Source: Comamonadaceae bacterium UBA2334
GTDB lineage: Bacteria > Pseudomonadota > Gammaproteobacteria > Burkholderiales > Burkholderiaceae_C
Assembly (NCBI GenBank): GCA_002344885.1
Contig: DDUQ01000041.1
Coordinates: 30,506 to 94,505, forward strand
Length of the DNA stretch: 64,000 nucleotides
Direction of reading: 5' to 3'
Made by a program: the position numbers and the translations under genes. A model generated the notes under the pieces. It had not been told where the DNA came from, did no database searches, and saw only the letters and a list, made by a program, of their open reading frames with translations. Of this stretch, positions 44,252-53,030 are shown piece after piece; positions within the stretch are counted from its first letter, which is position 1; every line of letters begins with the position of its first letter.

Positions 44252-45061
44252 ATGACTGAAAGGTTTGAAAGTTTGTGGCCGCACAACCTGTATGACGAGG
44301 TTTTTGGTGCGGCGTTGGCCGGGGTGGACCTCCCGCGACAGGTGGGGCCGCGCCGGGTGGCTGCGTTCATCAGACGAGCGGCTGCCGACTTGCCTGCAGG
44401 CTCCGCGCAGCAGCCCGGCCGGTTGGCAGGCAGCGAACCCTGCCGTGAACAGGGTGGAAAACAAGACGGTGATACGGTTGTTGAAGCCAATGTTGAGGTG
44501 CCTGCCGCGCCGCCAGTGGCCTTGGGTCGTGAGCTGGCTGTCGGTCAGTTCGGGTTGGTGCCCAGGTGGGTCAAGTCGGCTTCCGATGCGCGTTTGCGGT
44601 CGGTCAAATTGGTGGCTGTGCGGGCCGAAACCGTCAGCACCGCGCACCCCACTTTCGGGGCATGGCAAGCCGGGCAACGTTGCATCGTGCCGGTGCAGGC
44701 CTTTTTGGTGGACGATATGCGCGGCGGCAAGCCCTTGGCCACGCGGATTGCGCGGGTGGATGGCAAGGCGATGGGGCTGGCCGGTGTGTGGGAGCATTGG
44801 CAAAAAGATGGCGAAGCCATCACGAGTTTTGCATTGCTGACCGTGAATGCCAACAGCCATGCCCTGATGCGGCGCTATGGGCACGAGGGCGCTGAAAAAC
44901 GCATGCCTGCCGTCCTGAGCGAGGGGGCCTACGATGCCTGGCTGGGTGCGCGGCCTGACAAGGCACGCGAATTCTTGCGCGCCTACCCGGCCAACTGGTT
45001 ATTGGCCAACCCGGTGGCCACACCCCAGAACAAAGTGCCCGCTGCGGTGCGCGGCCTCTGA
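44252..45061 (+). CDS. SRAP-like protein lacking catalytic residues
   Basis: A 269-residue protein of the SRAP superfamily by its core: VGQFGLVPRWVKSA, VRAETVSTAHPTFGAW, RCIVPVQAF, LLTVNANSHALMRRYG and EKRMPAV. The catalytic Met-Cys start is absent (it begins MTERFESLW), the Asn of NARAET is Val, and the FYEW/FFEP Glu is missing (AFLVDDM). It also has a ~40-residue low-similarity insertion. No upstream in-frame start restores Met-Cys. It may bind DNA without crosslinking or be decaying. A second, intact SRAP gene lies at 37243. Confidence 0.8.
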   Translation: MTERFESLWPHNLYDEVFGAALAGVDLPRQVGPRRVAAFIRRAAADLPAGSAQQPGRLAGSEPCREQGGKQDGDTVVEANVEVPAAPPVALGRELAVGQFGLVPRWVKSASDARLRSVKLVAVRAETVSTAHPTFGAWQAGQRCIVPVQAFLVDDMRGGKPLATRIARVDGKAMGLAGVWEHWQKDGEAITSFALLTVNANSHALMRRYGHEGAEKRMPAVLSEGAYDAWLGARPDKAREFLRAYPANWLLANPVATPQNKVPAAVRGL

Positions 45062-45064
45062 CAC

Positions 45065-45658
45065 ATGACACCTGCCATCACTCACAAACTGCCAGACCAT
45101 GCGGTGCCCGTGCCGTTGGACAAGGCCTACCGGCTGATCAACCACGGCCCCACCGTGCTGGTGTCGGCTGCTCACGGCGGCGTCACGGACGTGATGGCCG
45201 CCGCATGGGCATGTGTGCTCGACTTCACGCCACCCAAGGTGACGGTGGTCATCGACAAAGCGACCTTCACGCGGGGCCTTCTGGAAGCCAGTGGCCAGTT
45301 TGCTTTGCAGCTGCCGACGCGGGCCATGGCACGGTTGACCACGGGCGTGGGCACCGACAGCGCCCGTGACGTGCCCGACAAGCTGGCGCGGCATGGTGTG
45401 TCGCTGTTCTCGCCGCCCGCTTGCCAGGTGCCGCTGGTGCAGGGCTGCGTGGGTTGGTTGGTGTGCCAACTCATCCCCGAGCCTCACAACCAGCAGGCTT
45501 ACGACCTGTTCATCGGCGAGGTCACTGCTGCCTGGGCCGACGAGCGCGTGTTCCGCCAGGGGCGCTGGTGTTTTGACGACGCGCCGGATGACCTGCGCAC
45601 CCTGCACCATGTTGCGGGGGGCTATTACCTGGTGTCAGGCGAGGGCGTTCAGGCTTGA
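45065..45658 (+). CDS. Flavin reductase-like FMN-binding protein
   Basis: A 197-residue protein of the flavin reductase/flavoredoxin fold. GPTVLVSAAHGGVTDVMAAAWACVLDFTPPKVTVV is the FMN-binding start of the family (given in parts), with TRGLLEASGQFALQLP downstream. It begins four bases after the SRAP-like stop, so the two may be cotranscribed. Partner oxygenase, if any, is not adjacent. Confidence 0.88.
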   Translation: MTPAITHKLPDHAVPVPLDKAYRLINHGPTVLVSAAHGGVTDVMAAAWACVLDFTPPKVTVVIDKATFTRGLLEASGQFALQLPTRAMARLTTGVGTDSARDVPDKLARHGVSLFSPPACQVPLVQGCVGWLVCQLIPEPHNQQAYDLFIGEVTAAWADERVFRQGRWCFDDAPDDLRTLHHVAGGYYLVSGEGVQA

Positions 45659-45707
45659 GGGCTGAGCCGCCTTCGTGCGCGCCTGCTCGCCGACTGGGCG
45701 ACGTTCC

Positions 45708-47159
45708 TCAGTACCGCACCAGTGTGCGGTAGGCCAGTGTGGTGCGCCCTTCGGCGGGCACGGTCACCTGCCACACGGCGGTGTTGCTGGCCGCTTTGTT
45801 GGAGGGGTGGGTTTCGCTCAGCATCTTCCAGTCACCCGGGATGGGCTCTTGCACGGTGACGGTGACCGGCTCTTTTTTGGCGTTTTTCAGCACCACTTCG
45901 AAGGCGGTTTCGAACTGGTTGTTGTAGCGGTCGGCCGAGCCGATTTTTTTGAAGTCGGTCTGCTTTTTGTCTGCGGTCACGTCGAAGGCATCCCCCAGCT
46001 TCAGGCGAACTTTTTCGTTCTTGGGTGTGTGATCAATGCGGTCTTCGCCGACAAACTGGGCGTTGCCTGCCGAGTCCTTTTTGTAGACCCTGATGATGCC
46101 CTTGGGCAGGGGTTGGCCGAGTTGCGCGCTTTCCTTGTTGTCAAACTCGACGAACACCCCGACTTTGATTTTCTGGCCCAGGTCACCGTAGCTGCTGCGG
46201 TAGTAGTGGTCGGCACCGCGCAACAGCAACTCTTTGCGTGCCGGCACGTTGGCAGCGCTCAGCAATGCCACCTGTTTGGTCTGGTTTTCAGCCAGGGTGG
46301 TGGGGCGCTGCAGCGTGTACAGGTGGTACTCGAACAGGGCCTCCTGCACCATGTCAGGCCGGGGTGCCGCAGCCGCCATGGGCGCAGACAGCACCTGGGC
46401 ACGCTGCACGGATTGCATGGCGGGTGCAACCTGGTTCACGTCACCGGCCACCAGTTGCAGTTTCGCGTTGCGATAGGTGGCTCCACTGGTGTTGGTCAGG
46501 GTGACCCAGCCTGACATGTCCAGCTTGTCGTCGCTGGCATTGAGTTCCACCACATAGTCGGCTTTCCAGGACAGGCCGCCTGTCAGGTAGCTCAGTTCAA
46601 CGTCCTGCTGGGCCTGTCCGGCATTGTTCAGGGCCATCACGAGGGTGGGGCGGTCACGCAGGTGTTTGGGCACATCGCCGTACGCGATGCGGGCGTTGGG
46701 CGTGCCGGTTTCAATGCGAGAGCCCACCTGCAGCACGATGCCGTTCTGTGCCGACAGCACCTGGGCCTGTTCAACCGTTTCCGCGCCCGTGGCGGGGTGG
46801 GTGCGCACCAGTTGCACCGTGCGGCCCACGTATTTTTCCAGCAGTTTCTGCGGGGTCAGCAGGTCGAAGTCGAAGTTCTGCTCCTGCACCTGCAGGCTGC
46901 CCGGCGAAGTCAGGCTGCGCAGTAAAGCGGTCTCGGGCCGCATGCGGGCGCTCACGTCCCGAAACGCCAGCGCCGAGCCGCCCGACGGGACGTTCAACTG
47001 CCGACGGTCTTTGACCAGCGCCAGGTTCTCGTTGTAGATGGTCACCGCCACCTGCTTCTGGTCGGCCAGCGTGCTGCGTGCCTCTTCCGGCTGCGCCCAG
47101 GCACCTGTGCACAACGCAAGTGCGGCCAATGCCGTCATGTGACGTTTGGAAGTGTTCAT
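45708..47159 (-). CDS. DUF4139 domain-containing exported protein
   Basis: A 483-residue secreted protein: signal peptide (HMTALAALALCTGAWA), a DUF4140-like N-terminal strand-rich part (VAVTIYNENLALVKDRRQL), and DUF4139 (LSYLTGGLSWKADYVVELN, GWVTLTNTSGATYRNAKLQLVAGDVN). The C-terminal half continues in beta-rich domains ending TVPAEGRTTLAYRTLVRY. Such proteins are widespread; function unknown. Divergent from the M14 peptidase gene. Confidence 0.88.
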   Translation of the reverse strand: MNTSKRHMTALAALALCTGAWAQPEEARSTLADQKQVAVTIYNENLALVKDRRQLNVPSGGSALAFRDVSARMRPETALLRSLTSPGSLQVQEQNFDFDLLTPQKLLEKYVGRTVQLVRTHPATGAETVEQAQVLSAQNGIVLQVGSRIETGTPNARIAYGDVPKHLRDRPTLVMALNNAGQAQQDVELSYLTGGLSWKADYVVELNASDDKLDMSGWVTLTNTSGATYRNAKLQLVAGDVNQVAPAMQSVQRAQVLSAPMAAAAPRPDMVQEALFEYHLYTLQRPTTLAENQTKQVALLSAANVPARKELLLRGADHYYRSSYGDLGQKIKVGVFVEFDNKESAQLGQPLPKGIIRVYKKDSAGNAQFVGEDRIDHTPKNEKVRLKLGDAFDVTADKKQTDFKKIGSADRYNNQFETAFEVVLKNAKKEPVTVTVQEPIPGDWKMLSETHPSNKAASNTAVWQVTVPAEGRTTLAYRTLVRY

Positions 47160-47294
47160 CTGAATACCCTATGTGTGTGTAAAGTGTGCCGCAGAGGCAA
47201 CCGACAGAGCGCACATTCTGCGTGGTTGCCAGGCTGTGTCCACTGCAGCCTTGTTCGATTTGTAACAGCCCGTGCCCTGTGTGGCCCCGACGAC

Positions 47295-48251
47295 ATGACC
47301 CAAGCACCTGCCATCGAACGTTTTTATGCCATCGGTACACCCGGCGAGCCGTGGGGGCCTGCAGAGGTATTGCAATGGCGGGCCAGGCAGTTGCGCGTTC
47401 GCAGCCACGCCACGGATGTGCTGGCTCCCGCCGAGGCCTTGAGGCCCATGTTCGATGTGGTCACCTATGGTCAGGCGTCCGGGCCGGATGAACAGGGGGG
47501 TACGGCCACCTACCCGCTTGTCGTGTTGCGCAGCAAGGGGTGGCAAACCGGTTTGCCTGCTGTGCTGGTGACCGGTGGTGTGCACGGTTACGAAACCAGC
47601 GGTGTGCAAGGCGTGTTGCAGTTTGCAGGTAGCCATGCGCAGGCCTGGGCCGGGCGCTTCAACCTGCTGATGGTGCCCTGCGTCAGCCCTTGGGCTTACG
47701 AGCGGGTGCAGCGCTGGAACGCGCATGCGGTGGACCCCAACCGCAGTTTTTCGTCCGTCAGCGCAGCCACTGAGGCTGATGCCCTGATGCAACTGGTGGC
47801 ACCGTTGCGGGGCCAGTTTGTGGCCCATATCGACTTGCACGAGACCACTGACTCCGACGAAACCGAGTTTCGACGTGCCGTGGCGGCGCGTGATGGCAAG
47901 ACCTTTGTGCCGGGCAGCATCCCGGACGGCTTCTATCTGGTGGCTGACGCGGCCAACCCGCAGCCAGCGTTCCAGCAGGCCATCATCGAGGCCGTGTCGC
48001 GCGTCACGCACATCGCAGCGCCGGATGCTGCGGGGCGTCTCATCGGCTCGCCCATGGTCGCGCCGGGTGTCATTGGCTACCCGGTGAAAACCTTGGGCTT
48101 GTGCACCGGCATGACCGGTGCAAAGTACACCACGACGACCGAGGTCTATCCCGACAGCCCGCGCACCACGTCGGAGCAGTGCGTGGAGGCTCAGGTCGCC
48201 GCCATTGAGGCGGCCCTGTCGTATGTCACCGCAGGGCCACGTCCGTTCTGA
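47295..48251 (+). CDS. M14 family zinc carboxypeptidase-like protein
   Basis: A 318-residue protein of the M14/succinylglutamate desuccinylase-type superfamily. The zinc site HxxE is in GGVHGYETSG; the third ligand is probably His in AHIDLHETTDSDE, and Glu in TTEVYPDSP may be the catalytic base. No signal peptide is present when the start is taken at 47295. Substrate unknown: short peptides or an acylated amino acid are both possible. Confidence 0.85.
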   Translation: MTQAPAIERFYAIGTPGEPWGPAEVLQWRARQLRVRSHATDVLAPAEALRPMFDVVTYGQASGPDEQGGTATYPLVVLRSKGWQTGLPAVLVTGGVHGYETSGVQGVLQFAGSHAQAWAGRFNLLMVPCVSPWAYERVQRWNAHAVDPNRSFSSVSAATEADALMQLVAPLRGQFVAHIDLHETTDSDETEFRRAVAARDGKTFVPGSIPDGFYLVADAANPQPAFQQAIIEAVSRVTHIAAPDAAGRLIGSPMVAPGVIGYPVKTLGLCTGMTGAKYTTTTEVYPDSPRTTSEQCVEAQVAAIEAALSYVTAGPRPF

Positions 48252-48307
48252 GGCCTTGTCGGGCAGAGCGATTCGGGCCGTCATCCGTTCTCTTTCAGGA
48301 GCCTTGC

Positions 48308-49702
48308 ATGTCAGACGTCACCACACAGGTTTCGCGCGGGCTCAAACCCGTGCTCGGCACAGTGTCCCTCTGGGGAATTGCGGTTGGCCTGGTCATTTCA
48401 GGCGAGTATTTCGGGTGGAGCTATGGATGGGCCAGCGCGGGCACACTCGGCTTCATGGTGGCCACCCTGTTTGTGGCCCTGATGTACACCACGTTCATTT
48501 TCAGCTTTACCGAGCTGTCAACTGCGATCCCTCATGCAGGCGGCCCGTTTGCCTATGCCCTCAGGGCCTTTGGTCCGACCGGTGGTTTTGTAGCCGGTTT
48601 TGCCACACTGGTGGAGTTCGTCTTTGCTCCGCCAGCGATTGCGCTGGCAATCGGTGCGTACCTGAATGTTCAGTACCCGGCGCTGGATCCGAAATGGGTG
48701 GCTGTCGGGGCCTATGTCGTGTTCGTGAGCCTGAATGCTGTGGGAGTGGGCATTGCCGCTGCTTTCGAGTTGTTTGTCACGGTGCTGGCCGTGATCGAAC
48801 TGCTGGTGTTTGCCGGCGTGGTGGCTCCGGGTTGGTCGCTCGCTAACTTTACCGCCAATGGATGGGCTGGCTCGGCACAGTTCAGCATGGGGACCTGGGC
48901 GGGCATCTTTGCCTCCATTCCGTTCGCCATCTGGTTCTTCCTGGCCATTGAAGGTGCAGCCATGGCAGCCGAGGAAGCGAAAGATCCCAAACGGACCATT
49001 CCGATTGCCTACATTTCGGGCATTCTGACCCTGGTGTTTCTGGCTTTTCTGGTGATGGTGATGGCGGGCGGGGTGGGTGACTGGTCAACACTCTCCAATA
49101 TCAATGATCCTTTGCCGCAAGCCATGAAGATGGTGGTCGGTGAGTCGAGTGGCTGGCTCCACATGCTGGTGTGGATCGGCCTGTTCGGGCTGGTTGCATC
49201 GTTCCATGGCATCGTGCTGGGCTACTCAAGACAGATGTTCGCGTTGGCGCGGGCTGGCTATTTGCCAAATCGATTTGCGCGCGTCCATCCTCGATTCCAG
49301 ACTCCGGTCAATGCATTGGTGGGTGGGGGATTGGTCGGGGTGGCAGCGGTGTTCAGTGACCAGTGGGTGTCGATCGGTGGCCAGCCATTGACGGCCAACA
49401 TCGTCACGATGGCCGTTCTGGGTGCTTTGGTCATGTACATTTTTTCCATGGCCGCGCTGTTCAAGCTTCGTGCCAGCGACCCCGGCATGGTGCGCCCGTT
49501 CCGCGCGCCTTTCTATCCACTCTTTCCTGCAATCGCCATTGTTTGTGGGGTGACCTGTCTGGCCGCCGTGGTGTACTTCAACCAGTTGCTTTCCCTGATC
49601 TTTCTGGGGCTGATGGGGTTGGCGTATGGTTACTTCAGGCTGACAGCGGCGCAGCGGCAGAACGCTGCGCCCGATGCCATGCTGTCGGCCGCAGCAGATT
49701 GA
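48308..49702 (+). CDS. eat: Ethanolamine permease
   Basis: A 464-residue APC-family permease with twelve helices. The N-terminus SLWGIAVGLVISGEYFGWSYGW and FSFTELSTAIPHAGGPFAYALRAFGP are typical of ethanolamine permeases. It heads an operon with eutB and eutC, which makes the substrate assignment firm. AGGAG stands 6 bases upstream of the ATG. Unlike enteric eut operons there are no shell, eutA, eutD or eutR genes here. Confidence 0.93.
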   Translation: MSDVTTQVSRGLKPVLGTVSLWGIAVGLVISGEYFGWSYGWASAGTLGFMVATLFVALMYTTFIFSFTELSTAIPHAGGPFAYALRAFGPTGGFVAGFATLVEFVFAPPAIALAIGAYLNVQYPALDPKWVAVGAYVVFVSLNAVGVGIAAAFELFVTVLAVIELLVFAGVVAPGWSLANFTANGWAGSAQFSMGTWAGIFASIPFAIWFFLAIEGAAMAAEEAKDPKRTIPIAYISGILTLVFLAFLVMVMAGGVGDWSTLSNINDPLPQAMKMVVGESSGWLHMLVWIGLFGLVASFHGIVLGYSRQMFALARAGYLPNRFARVHPRFQTPVNALVGGGLVGVAAVFSDQWVSIGGQPLTANIVTMAVLGALVMYIFSMAALFKLRASDPGMVRPFRAPFYPLFPAIAIVCGVTCLAAVVYFNQLLSLIFLGLMGLAYGYFRLTAAQRQNAAPDAMLSAAAD

Positions 49703-49741
49703 TTCATAGCCCCCACACGCAGTTGATCAGGAGCGCTTCCA

Positions 49742-51136
49742 TTGAATCTGAGTGCAACCATAGGTAAGCAGACCTTCCGCTTTGAGAGCCTGAAGGAGGT
49801 CATGGCCAAAGCATCCCCCTTGCGTTCGGGCGATTGCCTGGCTGGTTTGGCTGCGGCGTCCGAGCAAGAGAGGGTCGCTGCACGCTGGGTCTTGGCAGAC
49901 GTACCGTTGCAGCGCTTTCTGGACGAATTGCTGATTCCGTACGAATCGGATGAAGTGACACGGCTCATCGTCGACGGACATGACCCATCGGCGTTTTCGT
50001 CGGTGCGCAGTCAGACGGTCGGGGAGTTTCGTGACTGGTTGCTGTCGGCGTCCGCTTCGACGGAAGCCCTGCGCAGGCTGTCGCCAGGCCTGACGCCCGA
50101 GATGGTGGCGGCTGTCAGCAAGCTCATGCGCAACCAGGATCTGATGCTGGTCGCCCGGCGCATGGAGGTGGTGACACGGTTTCGGAACACGGTGGGGCTG
50201 CGGGGTCATCTGGCGGTGAGGTTGCAGCCCAACCATCCGACGGATGACCCGGCTGGCATCGTCGCCAGCGTGATCGATGGCCTGATGCTGGGTGCCGGGG
50301 ATGCAGTCATTGGTGTCAATCCAGTGTCTGACAACATAGCCGCCCTGGTCAGGTTGAACCATGTCCTCGCCGAGGTCATCGAGCGTGGGTCGATACCCAC
50401 ACAGAGCTGTGTGCTGACCCATGTCACCAACACCCTGCAGGCGGTGGCGTTTGGTGCGCCGGTTGATCTGGTTTTTCAGTCGATTGCAGGTACCGAACAG
50501 GCGAATCGTTCGTTCGGCATCACGCTCGAGCTGCTGGGTGAAGCACAGGAGGCGGCTCTTTCGCTCAAGCGAGGCACGGTTGGAAGCAATGTGATGTATT
50601 TCGAGACCGGCCAGGGCAGTGCGCTGTCCGCCAATGCGCACCATGGTGTTGACCAGCAGACCTGCGAAGCACGTGCCTACGCGGTTGCCAGGCGTTACAG
50701 CCCCCTGCTGGTCAACACCGTCGTGGGCTTTATTGGTCCGGAGTACCTGTATGACGGCAAGCAAATCATCCGGGCGGGATTGGAAGACCATTTCTGTGGC
50801 AAGTTGCTGGGGTTGCCGATGGGCTGCGACATCTGTTACACCAACCATGCCGAAGCGGACCAGGACGACATGGACAACCTGATGGCGTTGCTGGCTTGCG
50901 CAGGTCTGAACTTCATGATGGGCGTACCCGGTGCGGATGACGTGATGTTGAACTATCAGAGCACATCATTTCACGATGCCCTGGTGTTGCGTGATTTGTT
51001 GGGTCTGAAACGTGCGCCCGAGTTCGAGTCCTGGCTGCAACGAGTCGGCGTGACGGATGCAAATGGGCGACTGTTGCCGCCTGATGCCAACCTCGCACTC
51101 TCGCGCAGGTTGTGGACATTGCCGGAGCCCGCATGA
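49742..51136 (+). CDS. eutB: Ethanolamine ammonia-lyase large subunit
   Basis: A 464-residue subunit of the AdoCbl-dependent lyase turning ethanolamine into acetaldehyde and ammonia. Typical stretches are LRSGDCLAGLAAAS, YFETGQGSALSA, NTVVGFIGPEYLYDG and GLEDHFCGKL. It has a TTG start at 49742 with AGGAG upstream, matching the family's first residues. Follows eat by 39 bp. B12 must be made or imported. The reactivating factor EutA is not adjacent. Confidence 0.94.
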   Translation: MNLSATIGKQTFRFESLKEVMAKASPLRSGDCLAGLAAASEQERVAARWVLADVPLQRFLDELLIPYESDEVTRLIVDGHDPSAFSSVRSQTVGEFRDWLLSASASTEALRRLSPGLTPEMVAAVSKLMRNQDLMLVARRMEVVTRFRNTVGLRGHLAVRLQPNHPTDDPAGIVASVIDGLMLGAGDAVIGVNPVSDNIAALVRLNHVLAEVIERGSIPTQSCVLTHVTNTLQAVAFGAPVDLVFQSIAGTEQANRSFGITLELLGEAQEAALSLKRGTVGSNVMYFETGQGSALSANAHHGVDQQTCEARAYAVARRYSPLLVNTVVGFIGPEYLYDGKQIIRAGLEDHFCGKLLGLPMGCDICYTNHAEADQDDMDNLMALLACAGLNFMMGVPGADDVMLNYQSTSFHDALVLRDLLGLKRAPEFESWLQRVGVTDANGRLLPPDANLALSRRLWTLPEPA

Positions 51137-51990
51137 ACGACGATCCTCAAGCCACCACAACTGACGCATCCAAGACCCAGGTGGCGGTCGATCCCTGGTC
51201 GCTATTCCGACGGTTCACCCCGGCCAGGATTGCATTGGGTCGTGTGGGCGTCAGTTTGCCCACTCGGGAGGTATTGGGGTTCACGCAGGCACATGCCCAG
51301 GCGCGTGATGCTATTCACTTTCCTCTCGATACGGTTTCGCTGGTCGATCAGTTGTGTGCCGATGGCTGGCACTCGCCACTGGTGCTTCACAGCAAGGCCA
51401 GGGATCGGCACGAATACTTGCTCCGGCCCGATCTGGGACGTCGATTAGATGAGGCCAGTCTGGCCGCTCTCGCTGAATGGTGGCCGAACCATTCCAGGCC
51501 GGACCTTGCGCTGGTCATTGGCGATGGACTCTCGGCGCTCGGCATCCAGTGTCATGTGGTCCCGCTGATGTCGGCCATTCGGGCGGCGCTGCCCGAAAGC
51601 TGCGCACTGTGTCCACCTGTGGTGGTCAGGCAGGCACGTGTGGCCGTTGCGGACGAAGTGGGCCAGGCATTGGAAGCCAGGATGGTCGCGATCCTGGTCG
51701 GCGAGCGACCGGGCCTGAGTTCACCGGACAGCATCGGGATATACCTGACCCACTCCCCGGTGGTCGGGCGAACGGATGCCGAGCGCAATTGCATTTCAAA
51801 TGTGCGTCCCGCTGGTCTTGACGTGTGTGCCGCAGCCCGCAAACTCGCGTGGCTGGTACAGGAGGGCCGTCGCCTGGGGTTCACCGGTGTGGGACTGAAG
51901 GATCAATCCGATGTCACTCGGGTATCTGTTCACTGCGCTGAGGACACATCCAACGATGTCCGTGCGATCCACTCAGGCATGCTCCCGTGA
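51133..51990 (+). CDS. eutC: Ethanolamine ammonia-lyase small subunit
   Basis: A 285-residue subunit that completes the cobalamin site. Features: DPWSLFRRFTPARIALGRVG, THAQARDAIH-like AHAQARDAIHFPL, LVIGDGLSALGIQ, GERPGLSSPDSIGIYLTHSP. Its ATG overlaps the eutB stop (ATGA). Last gene of eat-eutBC. A 7-bp inverted repeat TGACCAG-TCG-CTGGTCA spans the stop codon (51988-52004) but has no T-run. Confidence 0.93.
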   Translation: MNDDPQATTTDASKTQVAVDPWSLFRRFTPARIALGRVGVSLPTREVLGFTQAHAQARDAIHFPLDTVSLVDQLCADGWHSPLVLHSKARDRHEYLLRPDLGRRLDEASLAALAEWWPNHSRPDLALVIGDGLSALGIQCHVVPLMSAIRAALPESCALCPPVVVRQARVAVADEVGQALEARMVAILVGERPGLSSPDSIGIYLTHSPVVGRTDAERNCISNVRPAGLDVCAAARKLAWLVQEGRRLGFTGVGLKDQSDVTRVSVHCAEDTSNDVRAIHSGMLP

Positions 51991-52061
51991 CCAGTCGCTG
52001 GTCATCCTGACGATCAGCGCGAACGGCCTCCGATCTGACAGGGCCGCTAGCCTGCACAGGC

Positions 52062-52430
52062 CTACCGCGCGCCGTCGATGATCCACCGCACCAGTGCGAG
52101 GGCTGATTCGGGTGTGAGGGTTTCGTGGGCGCGGATGCTGCCGAACACATGGTGTTCGCGCAGCTTGTCGGCCAGCTTCTGGTCGGCGCCGGGCTGGTTT
52201 TTATACGGTGCAAACTGCACGGCCAAGGCCTGAAAACTCGGGGTGTTTTTCTTCGGCGGTGTGCCGTGGCAGGTCATGCAGCCTTTGTCCAGCGCGAGTT
52301 GGCCATTGGCCATGCAAACCGGCGCAGCCAGTGTGCCGATGACACACACGCAGCCTGCCACCCATTTGCAGGCCCTGGCCCGCATGGGCACACAGGGGTT
52401 GCGGGGCAGACAGGTGGGCTTGGCGTTCAT
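52062..52430 (-). CDS. Small c-type cytochrome
   Basis: A 122-residue exported class I cytochrome. An N-terminal hydrophobic segment (KWVAGCVCVIGTLAAPVCMA) is the likely signal. The haem site is CMTCH, and the axial Met could be within the second half. Its start overlaps the stop of the AhpD-like gene upstream by four bases (ATGA), so the two are coupled. Electron partner unknown. Confidence 0.85.
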   Translation of the reverse strand: MNAKPTCLPRNPCVPMRARACKWVAGCVCVIGTLAAPVCMANGQLALDKGCMTCHGTPPKKNTPSFQALAVQFAPYKNQPGADQKLADKLREHHVFGSIRAHETLTPESALALVRWIIDGAR

Positions 52431-52783
52431 GCGCTGGCTGCGGGCGACAGGGCATCGAAGGCGGCCAACGCTTCAGACGCGTACATGAGTGCCGGGCCAC
52501 CGCCCATGTAGACGCAAACGGCCAGCATTTCTTCCAGCTCCTGGCGGGTGCAGCCCAGCCGTACCAGCGCTTTGACATGGAAGCCAATGCAACCCGAACA
52601 ATGCTGTGTGATACCGATGGCCAGCGCAATCAGTTCTTTGTGTTTGGTGCTGACCGTGCCTTCGGCCATGGCTGCCTTGGCGAGTTGCCCGAAGCCTTGC
52701 ATGGCCTCGGACTGGTTTTTGCGAAATGGCCCGAGATGGTTGTTGATCTGCTGCATCAGGCCGGTGTGGTCGAAAGTGCTCAT
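52427..52783 (-). CDS. Carboxymuconolactone decarboxylase family (AhpD-like) protein
   Basis: A 118-residue all-helical protein with CSGCIGFH, the C-x2-C-x3-H site of AhpD-type alkylhydroperoxidases. LIALAIGITQ precedes it, as in the family. Likely acts as a peroxide or thiol-disulfide enzyme. Coupled to a small cytochrome c. Upstream, on the minus strand, AGTATA (52820-52825, TATACT) could be its -10 and GGTGT-N7-ACACC (52799-52815) an operator. Confidence 0.85.
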   Translation of the reverse strand: MSTFDHTGLMQQINNHLGPFRKNQSEAMQGFGQLAKAAMAEGTVSTKHKELIALAIGITQHCSGCIGFHVKALVRLGCTRQELEEMLAVCVYMGGGPALMYASEALAAFDALSPAASA

Positions 52784-52798
52784 GGCTTGCTCCTGTGA

Positions 52799-52815
52799 GG
52801 TGTTTGAAATACACC
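52799..52815. promoter_or_regulatory. Small inverted repeat in the AhpD-like gene promoter
   Basis: GGTGT and ACACC flank seven bases, 16 bp upstream of the AhpD-like start and next to a TATACT -10 candidate on the minus strand. Half-sites are short, so the assignment is weak. Confidence 0.3.
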
Positions 52816-53030
52816 AACCAGTATAAAACCGATGACAACCGTTGCTTTGATCTGGCGCAAACTCAGGCCATCTGGAGGGCGCTCCATGGCCGAACAGACG
52901 TTTCGGGTCATGTGCGGCTTGAGGCGCCCGAGCAGCCGCGCTGGTCGGTCACCGGGGCATCGGGCCCAGGCACCCAAAATGCTTCACCCGCTGGGGGCTT
53001 CAGCACCAGGGGCGCTGTGCTCTGGGGGGC

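Noticed and set aside
51988..52004. TGACCAG-TCG-CTGGTCA inverted repeat at the eutC stop as a terminator
   Set aside because: Short stem with no T-run; could be incidental.
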